Positions 22,409 through 34,150 of a DNA stretch of 64,000 nt are shown piece by piece; position 1 is the stretch's first letter, and each line of letters opens with the position of its first letter. Source of the DNA: Antedon mediterranea (Eukaryota; Echinodermata; Crinoidea; Comatulida; Antedonidae); assembly GCF_964355755.1 (NCBI RefSeq), contig NC_092676.1, positions 19,140,288 to 19,204,287 on the forward strand, written 5' to 3'. The notes below the pieces were generated by a model. That model saw nothing but the letters and a program-made list of their open reading frames with translations, did not search any database and was not told the DNA's origin. The position numbers and the translations under genes are program-made.

Positions 22409-25400
22409 TCAAAAATCATTTGTTTCCTGTTGCCGTAGAATATCCTCAATGTAGTCACTCTCGTCAAGTTTAGATGGTTGCCCAGTTAATCTGATAATAT
22501 AAATAAACAATTACTGTTTATGTGCAATGTTTATTCATAAGCACAATCTGTAATAACGAGTTCTATGTTGCCAAACCCGACCAAACCCACAGTTTGTTAA
22601 AAAAAATATAGGGTCGTCTTACACCCAACACCCTTTTAGCAGCCTATATACCCTCAACATCCTCACTGGGCACCTACGCAATACATTCTTATATAGCACT
22701 ACCATCGACATTCTCTTTTAGCAATACCACAACGTCTTCTTAGCGTCTACCCTTAACACCCAATTAGCGTCTACTCAATACCCTCTTAACGCCTACCCTT
22801 AACACTTACAAATGTATAAGAATGACTTACGTTGAATCTTGATTAACAATCGCTTTCAAAGAAGCCAAAACTTTAGGATCACGGTACAAGTCTTTTAATG
22901 TATTAATGTAAAACTGCTCACCTCTATAAATAAAGTACCATAAAAATCATTGTTATAGTTTAAATTAATCTAGGCGTTGACACACACCAAACATAATAAC
23001 ATAAATTGTTTGGTCGTGTGAATTGCTTTTGGGGGCGATTTTGATTGTTTACACTGATTCAATAGTTTCAGCCAATCAGAAGAGAGCAATAAACTAGGTC
23101 CCAACCTGAAGGATGAATGCTTAGCGCTAGACATTAACAAACGTATGGACTGGGAGATCAGATAGTAGAAACATTTGTAATAACCGTCTGACAGTGGTCA
23201 CGCAATACAGTCATTACAAAACAAACTTACGTAGCGGTTCTCTTTCCTGTCTCTGCAATTGCACTCATCCTATCATTATTTTGGAGTACACTTCCCATTT
23301 TAGACCAAATAGTTTGATGTGCATTTGGTCGTTTCGCCCTATTGGATAACACACATTTATACATAAATATCCGGTTTGCGATAGCAGGCAGAATGCACAA
23401 ACAACATTATCAATAAACCCCGAATCTTTAAACGCAATCATTATTAGGCCAAACTGGTTATGGTACTACAGTAATTATTAGGAAGACCATTCCACGGTAT
23501 CATAAAAAAAAGTGTGTTATAGCAGTTAGTTAGGCCTACAGGTATTTCTTTGGAAGAAGGAAGTCTTTCCTTCACAGTACAGATGTGATTCCCATTTTCT
23601 GCTGGTCGAGTCGATTGACGTAGGCTACTTTATGCATTTGTAAGAGGCCATCTTGATATCGCTATGTTGTAGGCCCCCTAATTCTACTTGTGATACGGCA
23701 TAATGGTACTTACATTGCTCTTTTCCCCGAATCACTTAGTGAAGTGACACGGTCATCTGTGGCATCTCCTACCATAGTCCATAAACGTTGCTGGGAATCA
23801 GCTTTCTTTCTGTATTGCCTAGGTAACCTAGGTCCAAAAAGTAGTACAAAATCATTCAAAATGGAAACAAAATAAAATCAGACTTTGAATAAGCCATTTC
23901 GCAGTTCTATCAAGTTACTCACTTCCATACAAAAAATTCAGTTATAAAAAAGACAAAACAAACGGTTAAATTGAACTGGCAGACAATTCGATTATTTACA
24001 CTTTTGAACCAATTTTGGTAAAAATGATTATGAAAACTATTATGTGGCTGTATTGCCTAGGTAACCTAGCTTGAAAAAAAAAATATCCATCAATCAGTAG
24101 TTTCAAGTTATCGATGTTTTACGTTTTAATTTACATAATTAAGTTAATTTGCATATACATTTTAGCCGGTGGTAGGAGTGTTATTGTTTAAATTCTGTTC
24201 TTGAATCAGATCATGCTTTTCTTTATGTAGTAAGTGTTAAACTCTGTTTACACTGTCAAACTAGTTTGACAAAATAGTGTGATGTGCCTTGATTGTATAG
24301 TGATGAAATGATTACATCCATTATATGGGGACATCACATTTGATAGTGTAGACTATTTGAATTGTGGTACAAGTGTTTCTTTGAATAAAAACTCTTTCTT
24401 CCACTGGATGGGCAGATCTTCTTAATTTACTACAAAATACAGACGACGTGATTCCAATTGTATTATTTCATTGACTTACGCTCTTTTCCCTGAATCACTT
24501 AGTGAAGTGACACGGTCATCTGTGGCGTCTCCTACCATAGTCCATAAACGATGTTGAGAATCTGCTTTCTTTCTGCAATGGAAAAACAGTATACGGTGTA
24601 GGCCTATATGCATCAGAGATGGTTAGTCTAAACAATTTGTTCAGTCCTCAGTTAGAAACATCGTGTTATAAATTAATCGTATTAAGCATAGCTAAAACGG
24701 TACTGATGATATGTGAGTTTGTCAGTAAATAAACCTCTGCAAAATTGTAGCTTTCTTTAATTATGACGCACCATTTTGTTTTAATTGCATCAAATGTTTT
24801 TGGTAAATTTGTTTACAAGATATATTCAAAATGTCGTCGTCATCTACAACCCGAACTAAACTGTTGTATGCAATGGCCCCTTTGCCATTGACATACTTAA
24901 TGTAATGTCTCATCTGAACCCCGTGTCCAATTGTGTTTACCTATCTCTAACATAATTATAATTTTGAGGATAATATTGAGGTACATACGTTGTTTTATGT
25001 GACGGTAAATATGGATATTCTAATTGTTCTGCTTCCATAAACCTATAATAACAAAACATGTAAACAAATATTATAGTACTTTTCAGAGGGAATGATTCTG
25101 GTAAGGATTACAAGGAACCGTTGGGTATAAGTGTTTCTTTATATTTTTTTGGGAATTGGTACCGTAGTAATATGTAATAATGTTGGTGGTGTATGTCGAT
25201 AAAATATTATTATAGGGACTAGAATAGTCACAATTCTGTATTTTGTCTAGACTAGATGGCGCTATATTACAAGAAGACAACACTAATGATAATTGAATGT
25301 AATGATAGCTTAATAATGTCGTCAGTCATCCGTACCAACAGATAATTAAATATAGTTTAGCAAAATATCAACTGTTAATATTTACCATGGAGTGCGTTTA

Positions 25401-27617
25401 CCGGTTTGCCTTAAAGAGCTAATACTATCGCTACCTGTGCGTACCTTCCCCAATTTGCTCCACAATATGTGTTGAGAATTTTGACGCTTCCTTTAACAGA
25501 AAAATTAAAATAATAAGAAAATATTTGATTAGGCCTATATCTGTATATTATAGTTACGTAATACCAAATGGCAGCCAACCATCTTAGGTAATAGGAACGT
25601 GTTCCGCAGTTGTCTGTCCTTCTCGTAGTTTACTGCAATCTTATGTCTTTTATCTTTTGGAAGAAATATTATTAAAGAAAGAGTCGTAGCTAACAACCCT
25701 GCTAGTTAAATACATTTTTCTTAAATACAGAAACCACATTAGCGGCCCTATGTTTCAATTGGTCTAAACAGAACTAAAAAAACAGAAACAATAACTAATT
25801 CTAATACATTTGAATCATCATCAATATTAGGTCTTATTATTATGTAAACATTACTTACAAAAATATTCAGCAAAATGCTTAATTTAATTTACTTCAGGCC
25901 GTACTTTCTGTTTATTAAAACGTGGATCAGAAATATTTTCAAACTTCTTGGAATATTTTATTCTATTTTCTAATTCGATCATTTATCATTCAAAGTTATA
26001 TATTTTGACAGTCGTACTATTTTAAATTAGCTCAACTTCATTAACCTTCCAAGCTCAAAGGTATTGTTTAATTTCCTTCTGTATGATTGCTAAAAAAATT
26101 ATTATCTTTCTCATAATTTATGAGATATCCTTAAGATGGCGTGCGTCGTATACTGATGAGTTGAGATTGAAGTGATTGTCATGCCCGTCATTGCGCCATA
26201 ATACGAAATATATAAATGTACAGGCAAATGCTAATTGTGCCTAAGAAATGTGTGTTCAGCATCATCACTCACTTGATCATTTAGGTGGCTTAAGGTTTTT
26301 AGACACAAAGGGTCAGAGGTCAAGTCTTGATCGGAAAGAATGTTTAACTTTCGTAGATGTTCCCATCTGTACCGTTCACACATTGTGATTACAGCTGTCT
26401 TGGCAGTCCTCCTAGACTGGTTAAGGTTGGTGATAGTGGTGCGTGAAGGATGTACAATGGTTCACTTGCATCATATTGCTAAAGCAGAGGAATTCCTAAT
26501 GGCTTAAAATCCCACCCAATTTCTTCTTTTAATTGTTCCAAAAACAACTGAACTCAATCCGCTGAGAAACGGTTCCGTCAATAACTTCATTTTTTCTTGC
26601 GATGTGATATCCTTTTTCGATTTTCCAGTTATAAGTTCTTCTTCCATGTGTAGGCCTACCTTCCCAGGCTAAGTAGTAGGCTACACCATCCGCAGAAAAG
26701 GGTTAAATCTGATTGCAGTTTCGTATGATACCTCGTGTTGATATCATTTATTCGGCTTGTTGATTCTAAACTTCAATTTTCAATCCAAATTGTGTCTGAT
26801 AACAGAAATATTTACTCTTTACTAACTTAAAAGACGATTAAAGAAGAAAAGATGCGATACTTACAGCTTAGGATTATTTTCTGTTTCTAGCATTGCATTG
26901 TTGTATACTGGATGTTCCTTCCATAGCAAATCTTCACGAAGCTGTTGCAATCTAGACCATTGAATGAAAGTGTAAAAAGGATGTGACTGTCAAATTACGT
27001 GATTATTATTCCTAGGTGTTAGAATTTTCAACTGTACCTAAGGTACTGAATTAAAATAGACCCACGGTTTATCGGTACTGTATCTAGATTTCTTCAGTAT
27101 CACAGTACAATTTTTTAATACAGCACAATTGACATAAATATAATACTATGGAAAGTTTGGTCATTTAAATTTGAAATTCTGTAAGGACACCAGATTCTAC
27201 CTACAAGCATCTTTTTGGTTTATCGAATAATAGCCTAAATTTCAATTTAAAACTATTATTTCTTATACTTAGACCCTAGGCACAATAAGATAAAAATTCA
27301 TGCATCTTCTTGTCTTCACAAGGTAGAATAGCTTGAATACAGTCTTGGAGATCTTACTAACTAGTAATAACCACTTAAATGTAATTCAATGACATTTGAG
27401 TTCAATTTAGTTCAAAAACGGCTAAAGCCTTTTGAATAAAATGTGCAGATAAAGCCGAATGTATTTATCAAATTACAACACGTGACTTAGAAGGCAAAAT
27501 ATTAAGACTTTTTTCAAACCTGTGTGATTATATTACCTAGTAAATGTAACTTACGATTTATGTTCTTCGTTTTTAATTTCGTTCAGTAAATCGAGAATGT
27601 CTTCTTTAACACCGTTT
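22409..27617 (-). CDS. Multi-peptide amidated neuropeptide precursor (5' exon not found)
   Basis: Nine exons on the minus strand in transcription order: 27,617-27,555; 26,951-26,865; 25,490-25,386; 25,042-24,989; 24,572-24,480; 23,809-23,714; 23,338-23,231; 22,923-22,831; 22,490-22,409 (stop TGA). Each has a clean ag acceptor. The donors are gtaagt-like, with gtaaat after 25,386 and gtatgt after 24,989. Every exon has the form 1+3n+2, so all introns are phase 2, and the joined frame is open for 260 residues. Four exons each encode one peptide of 25-27 residues bounded by KR or KK and by Gly-Lys-Arg (amidation and cleavage). They share the core (Q/H)xxx(L/I)W(S/T)(K/M)xG and a Ser/Thr at the amidated end. 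The first two exons (starting NGVKEDILDLLNEI) and the last two (GEQFYINTLKDLYRD; ending DYIEDILRQQETNDF) are acidic spacers. A signal-peptide exon must lie at higher coordinates. The length and amidation resemble echinoderm PDF-like and other class-B-receptor ligands, but I cannot assign a family. Confidence 0.8.
22618..22812. repeat. Degenerate CCCTTAACAC repeat
   Basis: Imperfect units such as TTAGCGTCTACCCTTAACAC recur with strong C/A bias on the plus strand. It lies in the last intron of the minus-strand precursor gene. Confidence 0.55.
23231..23338 (-). CDS. Exon for amidated peptide 4 of the multi-peptide precursor
   Basis: This 108-bp exon has acceptor caatag and donor gtaagt. After AKR comes a 27-residue peptide, PNAHQTIWSKMGSVLQNND continuing to SAIAET, then Gly-Lys-Arg and TAT. 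It is the last amidated peptide before the two C-terminal spacer exons. Confidence 0.8.
23714..23809 (-). CDS. Exon for amidated peptide 3 (recent duplicate of peptide 2 exon)
   Basis: This 96-bp exon has acceptor atacag and donor gtaagt. It encodes KK, a 25-residue peptide starting ADSQQRLWTMVG and ending LSDS, and Gly-Lys-Arg. Only a few mostly synonymous base changes separate it from 24,480-24,572, and codons stay in phase, so both copies look functional. Confidence 0.82.
23877..24046. mobile_element. MITE family 1 interior relic in precursor-gene intron
   Basis: The interior of family 1 is recognisable (GACTTTGAAT, CACTTCCAT, AAACGGTTAAATTGAAC, CTGGCAG), but the terminal repeats are missing. 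It lies between the duplicated peptide exons. Confidence 0.6.
24239..24353. mobile_element. MITE family 2 short copy in precursor-gene intron
   Basis: Begins AACTCTGTTTACACTGTC with AAACTAGTTTGAC, and ends CATTTGATAGTGTAGAC. Centrally deleted. Confidence 0.7.
24480..24572 (-). CDS. Exon for amidated peptide 2 of the multi-peptide precursor
   Basis: This 93-bp exon carries KK, then a 25-residue peptide ADSQHRLWTMVGDATDD continuing to TSLSDS, then Gly-Lys-Arg. It is nearly identical to the exon at 23,714-23,809: one residue differs in the mature peptide (His here, Gln there), and the two exon ends differ by one codon. The acceptor is ttgcag and the donor gtaagt. Confidence 0.82.
25386..25490 (-). 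CDS. Exon for amidated peptide 1 of the multi-peptide precursor
   Basis: This 105-bp exon begins with the KR that releases the peptide. The mature peptide is 27 residues: QNSQHILWSKLG, then a Lys/Arg/Ser-rich stretch, ending LRQT before Gly-Lys-Arg. It is the most basic of the four and the first in the precursor. With peptide 4 it shares WSK(L/M)G, which separates 1 and 4 from the duplicated pair 2 and 3 (WTMVG). Confidence 0.8.
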
Positions 27618-27639
27618 CTGAAACAATTGTGGACAGAAA

Positions 27640-29165
27640 TGTTGTAAAATATAGGTCTATTAAGCTGGTAATGCTACATACGATATTGCCAGTCTTAAAA
27701 CAAAGACTAAGTGAAACAATGATAATAATAGTACAGGGTATATAATATTTAATTACTGTTACTGGAAACTGCTAATAAACAAAGCTAGTGGGGAATATTC
27801 GTTCTAAAACTTCAGTGAATTTGCTGTTTGATGCTATTCATTTTTATTTGTTAAAATTGTTAACAATAATAAAGATAAATAAAGAACAAGGTAACAAGCA
27901 ATTGGACTACTCGTGAAAGGGAGTAAATATCATATAAAACTACAATAAAATTAAGCAGTATGGTCGACGTTTGTCGAACGATATTGTCAATTAGTTTTAC
28001 ATTTATCCGAATGATAGATGGAACTAAGACAAGACAGCACATTGATGGGTTCTGTCAGTGATCAAGGGATTATTTTGTCCAGTGTCCACCTTAACCAGAG
28101 GAAAGGCATGAGCCAATATTTCTGAGAAAAATACTAGATGCAGGGGCTACCATAATTGCCTGATGGGACACCTTGCTCCATTACAACACCAGATATTCTC
28201 AGATTCCAAGATCTAACCGCGCCCAACTTTCCTTAACTTCGATGATCTGTGGAGAACCGGTGTTTCAACAAGGTAAGGTAATTAATTAAACACTAAAATC
28301 AGAACAATTAGTTTGTTTTTAATTTATTATTTAGGACTAAATATATTAGTTCATTAACCCAGTGGTTTGCCCGCCTATAAACTTATGATTTGTCTAGACA
28401 GCCACTATTGATAGTATCTTACAATTATTTTACATTACATTACACAATTACTTTGTTATTTATGATGTACATATCACTGTTATAAGCGGATCAGAATTGT
28501 ATTAAGTCTAAAAAATGGATCTTACAAGAAACACATAAATTTGATATTGTATGACAACATAAAGGGATTATGATCAATGATAACTGTAATTCTTCGATGA
28601 TATCTTAAAACATTCGAATGTGTTTAGTACGCAGAGAAATGATTTTAATGTTTGTTTTGCTTGTCTGTAAAAATATCAGAGATATAAACAGCAAAAGTGC
28701 TATGACTTCACGGATTACTTAAGTAGGCCAAAACAATAATTATAGAAATAACAAGACAGCCGCGCTTTATCAATGTTTACTAGCCTATAATATATAGCAG
28801 TGACTGTGCACAATTGCGCAGGTTCCCGTTTTTAGAATATAATCATTAGGCCTATAATCGCGACCTAAAGTTTTTACCACGCGCCACTTTATTGAGTAAA
28901 AAAAAAATTATTATGCGCATGCTTACAACAAATTACAATTTGCTCAATAGTTACATTATGCGTTGTAAAAACGTCTTTAAAACTGGTGCTCTTGAATAAA
29001 AACGTCAATATCAATTTGCGTTATTTTAAGTAAAAGTTTTTGTAAAATTGTTCTCTACCAATCCATGTACAGAACATGGGAATACCAATGGCTATAATAT
29101 ACAGTGTTAGTGATGAGAACTGTGATCAGTAATAGTAATTATGTTGTTATTAACTCTTGCAATAA
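27640..29165. other. Region upstream of the precursor gene's first visible exon
   Basis: I searched the minus strand for a signal-peptide exon ending in phase 2 and found none. The frame MCCLVLVPSIIRIN at 28,042 has a possible donor, but in the wrong phase. Confidence 0.4.
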
Positions 29166-29169
29166 TATC

Positions 29170-29719
29170 TTAAAGATGTATTGTCCCTTTGACTAATTCC
29201 AAAAAAATCAAAAATGTTATATTTCGAAAAAAAGTGGGTCATTTTAAAGTATCATAACAGTTATTAACTTTCACCTAAAATTAGTCGAAAAAAAAATCAT
29301 TTAACTGAAATACAGACGTTTTTTTGATCAAAAAATAACTTTGACTTCCAGTCAAAGTTTTCGATCAAAACATATCTCATAATGCAACACGCTTGTTGGC
29401 TACTCTGTATGCATAATCATAAAACTTCCTAGCGATCTGTGTGAAAACACCTTCTCAACCGTGACGGGTGCTAAACAATCAAAATTAGCATCATGCATAA
29501 AATGCATTGTGGTTTGAAATCTTTGTTTACTTTTGCTAGCGACGATTTTCCAGAAGAAATGTAATCTATTTAATTTACCTGTTAATTACGTAAACTTATT
29601 GTTTTTGGCTCAAATTTTCGACTTAAAGTGAATTTTTAATATTACTTTGATATGGCCAATTTAAATTTAGAATATTTTGACCTTCATTTTTTGTGTTTCA
29701 AGGGACAATACATCTTTAA
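29170..29719. mobile_element. MITE family 1 copy
   Basis: Starts TTAAAGATGTATTGTCCC and ends GGGACAATACATCTTTAA, a near-perfect 18-base inverted repeat. At 550 bp it is longer than the other copies, with a divergent central part. Confidence 0.8.
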
Positions 29720-29939
29720 AGAAATACTAGAATAAAAAATGAAACGGTTTTTGTGTGATTTATATTATTTGTAAGCTATGTGGTAACGTGGCTCAAACAT
29801 TTATACTAATAACTATTTTGGCTTTGACCACTTTGACTTTTAATAATGACGTCATACTTTCTAAATATCTCATTACTGTTAATTGTTTGATACAAATTGT
29901 GAGTTGTGTATAGTAACAATTAGAAATGGTCGACCTTTT

Positions 29940-30034
29940 TAAAGGTCAACGTGAATAATTATTATGGAACATTAAAATGGCATATTAAACAAAGAATTTA
30001 ACATTATTTTTCCAGGGGGACAATATATCTTTAA
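29940..30034. mobile_element. MITE family 1, one end only
   Basis: The right half of a family-1 copy, with GGCATATTAAAC-type sequence ending GGGGGACAATATATCTTTAA. The left end was not found. Confidence 0.5.
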
Positions 30035-30870
30035 TAAAGTAATAAGTATCAATATGATATTGTTTTATTTATAGTTATTTTGTAATTTAAGCTTGGGGTT
30101 AGGGTTAATTTTTAAATTAAAAAATAAAAATTGGAAAAAAAAAGTTTCTAGCCCACTGGACTCGAACAATCTAATAACGGTAGGATGCCTGCATCAAGTA
30201 CAGAATTTGAGTCTCGTGAAAGACAATCTATTAAAAAAATGAGAAGGAACCGATTGATCAACTAATTAGAGATAGTAAGGTGTGAGTCGTTAAACCAATA
30301 GGATATGTTACCTTAGTATAGTCTTAACAGCAGCCTACGCACTCGGAACAAACTGCTCATAATAGTTATCCGTCAAATGGTGCTATTAATCTACTATATA
30401 GTTTTGTCGGATTAAACACACGTTTGTTTTACTCTTAATGGTGCGTCTATAAATTTGATTCAATAAATCGACATTTAGTAATTCTGTACTAGTAAATAAT
30501 ACCGTTTTTCCTAAATTACAAACGTCATTGTCGATAAATCTAAGTTACTGGTCAAACCTCAAAGGGGTAAGATTTATCAAACATGATTAGCAAAGAAATC
30601 ATCTTATCCACATACATCACTGAATCCTAAATAATATTATTTTTCAAATTTCATTGATTTTTTTCAATCGGTTTATTTTTTTTACTTTTTTTTTTTCTTT
30701 GTGATTAAATTTTGGCGATTTAGGCCTATAATGTATTTATCACAAACTCTATACATAGGCCTAGAAAAGAAAAGAGAAATAAATGTTTCTAAAATAAAAA
30801 TGATCTTCCTTATTTTTGTCAAATTTTTTTTTTCTAATTTAAAGATAATTTTTTTCTAATATAATATATA

Positions 30871-31147
30871 TCTTAATTGTCCCCCAACAAATAATTCTTA
30901 CAAAATGTTTTGTTGAATATGCCATTTTAATGTTACATGATAGTTATTCACTTTGACCAAAATTGGATAAAAAAAAACTATTTACCTAAAAAATATATTT
31001 TAAATAATAAAATACTCGAATTGGCTGCCAGCCAATGTGGTTTTTGGTTGAAAGTGAATAACTTTATTAAAACTAAATAACCTATTCAAAGTCTGATTCA
31101 ATTAATCTTTATTTGTTATGTTTTTTGGAGACAATACATCTCTAAAT
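30871..31147. mobile_element. MITE family 1 copy
   Basis: Begins TCTTAATTGTCCCCC and ends GGAGACAATACATCTCTAA. The interior is in the opposite orientation to the copy at 213, as judged from GCCATTTTAATGTTACATG near the left end. Confidence 0.7.
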
Positions 31148-31570
31148 GAATATTCTATGAGATAAAAGGAACTGGTTTAATAAACAATCAGACATCAGGT
31201 TTTCAGTTCTTAACTCTCTCGGCATAGTAACAATAAGTCCAACTCATAATTGCTGTTGCTTTTCTCGCATATCTCGCGAGTGTAAAAACGCGTCTAAACG
31301 GTGAAATCACTGTAATTGACTATATCCAGTCATCCAGTTGTGTTTCAACCCGAAATATAAAAAGTATTGATAAATACACTTATATTGAATGTATTTAATA
31401 AGTAATATAATCAATTAATTATATCTACCTGTAGGTATGGATAAAACATTGTTTATACTTTCCTACTACATTTGTTTAATCGTTAGGCCTATACAAAACG
31501 ATATAATTAAAAAAAAGAGATGCATTTAGACCTACTGTTATTTCGTCATCAATTATCTATTACAGTAGGT

Positions 31571-31755
31571 CTAACCAAGGCAATCTAACAACATGACACT
31601 GAGCTCGCCTTGCCTAGATAGAAACTCGAACAGTCTTCTGATCTTATGTCTGGCTGCGACTATACGAACACGTGGAGACGTATGTTAAGGGAATGATCGT
31701 GTCGCAGCCACAGATAAGCCCTTCGATCTCCGGCGCTCAGCTTGCTTTGGTCTAA
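31571..31755. mobile_element. MITE family 5 copy
   Basis: ACCAAGGCAATCTAACAACA at the left; the right end is shortened (GCTTTGGT). GTCGCAGCCACAGATAAG is the inverse of the interior of the 13,370 copy. A further remnant of the end (GGCAATCTAACAACAT) is at about 45,088. Confidence 0.7.
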
Positions 31756-32298
31756 CTTAGTCTACGTGTTTTAGTGTGTGAAACAAGTAACGAGGAAGGT
31801 TGCACTATTAACAGGGTAGAATTTTTACAACTCAATTCAATTCAATTTTAACCTATCGGTGTAACACATTGACATAGAAACAAGTAGGCCTACATGAGTT
31901 ACAATAAATAGTTTTAGCCATTTCCGTTATACATCGGACTATATATTTCCTGTGGGAAAACACCGTCCGATCAACTCGTCAATAAAATATAAACTATGGT
32001 CAATTTTTTGGCAGGTCATTTACGACAGTGTATCCGCCTTTGACAATATGATTTCCCTTGGTGAAACATCTGTCAATTATTGATATCGATAGTGCACATG
32101 CGCAAGTATGATTAAGAAAGCGCCCTCTATTTTACGAACTCTTTCTACTTGTTGAGACTTCGAGTAAAAAACTGCCTAATAATTGAAATGTAGAAATATT
32201 ATACTAGTTGAAATTAATATGACCATATCATAACATTTTTTACAGTTTTGTCGATGAATCTGACCTCAATGTTATAAACAGACGATAACGTCACTTAT

Positions 32299-32760
32299 GT
32301 TTAGTTTTTGGTACTTCACTGCGCATGAATGGGGGTTTACCATCTTTTCTTCTGCTTAATTCGATTCTGTATACTATCGGGCGGTAAATGATGGTTGGAG
32401 TTTATGAGCAGACAAAGGCCTAATTTTCTTCTTCGTCCAGTTTAGTTGTTGGTACTTCCCCTGCGTATCAAGTCTTAAGCGGATCAAATAGTGCAGACAA
32501 ACATATTTTTCTGCTGTTTACTTTGTTTAGTTGTTGGCTCGCCCTGCGTATCAGGTGGTAAATGGTGCTTTATGCGGAAAAAATATCATTTTTTTTTTCT
32601 ATTTTAGTTTCGTATTTCTCCTGCGGTAATCAGGCGGTAAATAGTGGTTAGTGGTTTTGAGCAGGCAATATTCTTTCTTTCCTTGGGTTTAGTTTTTTGT
32701 ACTTCCCCCTGGCGCTAAATGGTGCTTTATGAGCAGACATCATGATTTTTCTGTTCCTCA
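32299..32760. repeat. Degenerate repeat of about 100 bp, four to five units
   Basis: Units contain TTTAGTTTTTGGTACTTC, CCCTGCGTATCAGG, CGGTAAATGGTG and TTATGAGCAGACA, with T-rich spacers, diverged but in constant order. Confidence 0.65.
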
Positions 32761-33865
32761 CCTAGGTTTATTGTCTATTCTAAATAATTTACGTACATCC
32801 ATATACTTGTCACGTTTGTTTATATCATCTCTTAATGTAAGTAAACTCAGAATGCTGTGTCATCGCCCAAGATGCATTGATTATCAATCGTTATATTAAA
32901 TTGATGTGTCGTATGTTGTAAGAAATAATCTTATTAGCTGGATTATCCTGCCATACTTTGTAAATGTGTTCTAATCGGCTGCTTTGAGTGATCGTTTTCG
33001 TGTCACTCACCATGATAAATTTACGAACCATACAATTAAACATTTATCAATACAAGTATGTTGAACGTGAACGAAGTTGGGAAGGATGTGCGTATAATAA
33101 ATCCGATATTTTACTTAGAAGGTTACATTTCAGTTAAGTATCAAGTCCTTTGAATTTATATTTTGTGTTTTTATACTTTGATTTTTATTTCGGTGGGATG
33201 GCCTAGTGGTACGAATCTTATTATTAAGTTGGATTAAAAACTACAATGTAATACTGCCCATATAAAACACGATAGGGCCATAGGCCTACATACCTATTAT
33301 AGAACCATCCATCTAGTTCGTGCCCACAGATGGTTCTCGAATACACAGTAATTTCAGCGTAACAAAACTGGCGATTTCAAATGTACGTACCGCAGGACTA
33401 TAATACATTGTCGTTTACAGAAACGAATAAATAGACACGATGATTTATGTAGTCAACTAAAATTAGCAAAGCAAATTAGCAAAAAGAGCAAAGGTACAAA
33501 GAGGAACAATTTTTAAATATATTCTTTATCCACTCAGTAACGAAATATTTTTTCCATGTTTTATAGGCCTATAAATAATATACCTCTAAATACAGTAAAA
33601 CATTTGCGATTTAATACTTTGTTTATTTTATTTATTTATTTATTTATTTTTTTTTTTTTTTATATTCATTGTACACTAATTTTCCCCGTGTATGGCAAGA
33701 GATTCCTAATTATATTAGAGAACATTCTTTATTTAGTTTAGTTAAAACTGTTACTGTCATAATCGATTGAAATATTAAAGTACATGTCACGATACACCAC
33801 TACGACGTTTATATTTTTGGTAATTATTAATTAATACAAACGTTGAGAAAGAACTGTCAGTATAA

Positions 33866-34150
33866 AGTTTATTTGTATATAATAATGTGTTTATATATCT
33901 AACAGTAGAGCCTATCCACAATCTCAGTAATAAAGTTTATTTGTATATATTTTTATATTACATCTAACAGTACGAACATTCACAGTAAGAAATGTTCCAT
34001 TCAAATGAGGACCAAAAATAGTTAATAGGTATTTACAGTATTGTCAAAGTATTGCAAGTTTATTCTCAAAAGGCCCATATATTTACCTACCGTATGTGTT
34101 AAACCAAGGGCTCATAAATTTACCTACTTGTGTTAAACCAAACTCTGGCA
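33866..34150. repeat. Two local duplications
   Basis: AAAGTTTATTTGTATATA with ATCTAACAGTA occurs twice (33,866 and 33,934). AATTTACCTAC..GTGTTAAACCAA occurs twice near 34,080 and 34,121. Confidence 0.55.
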
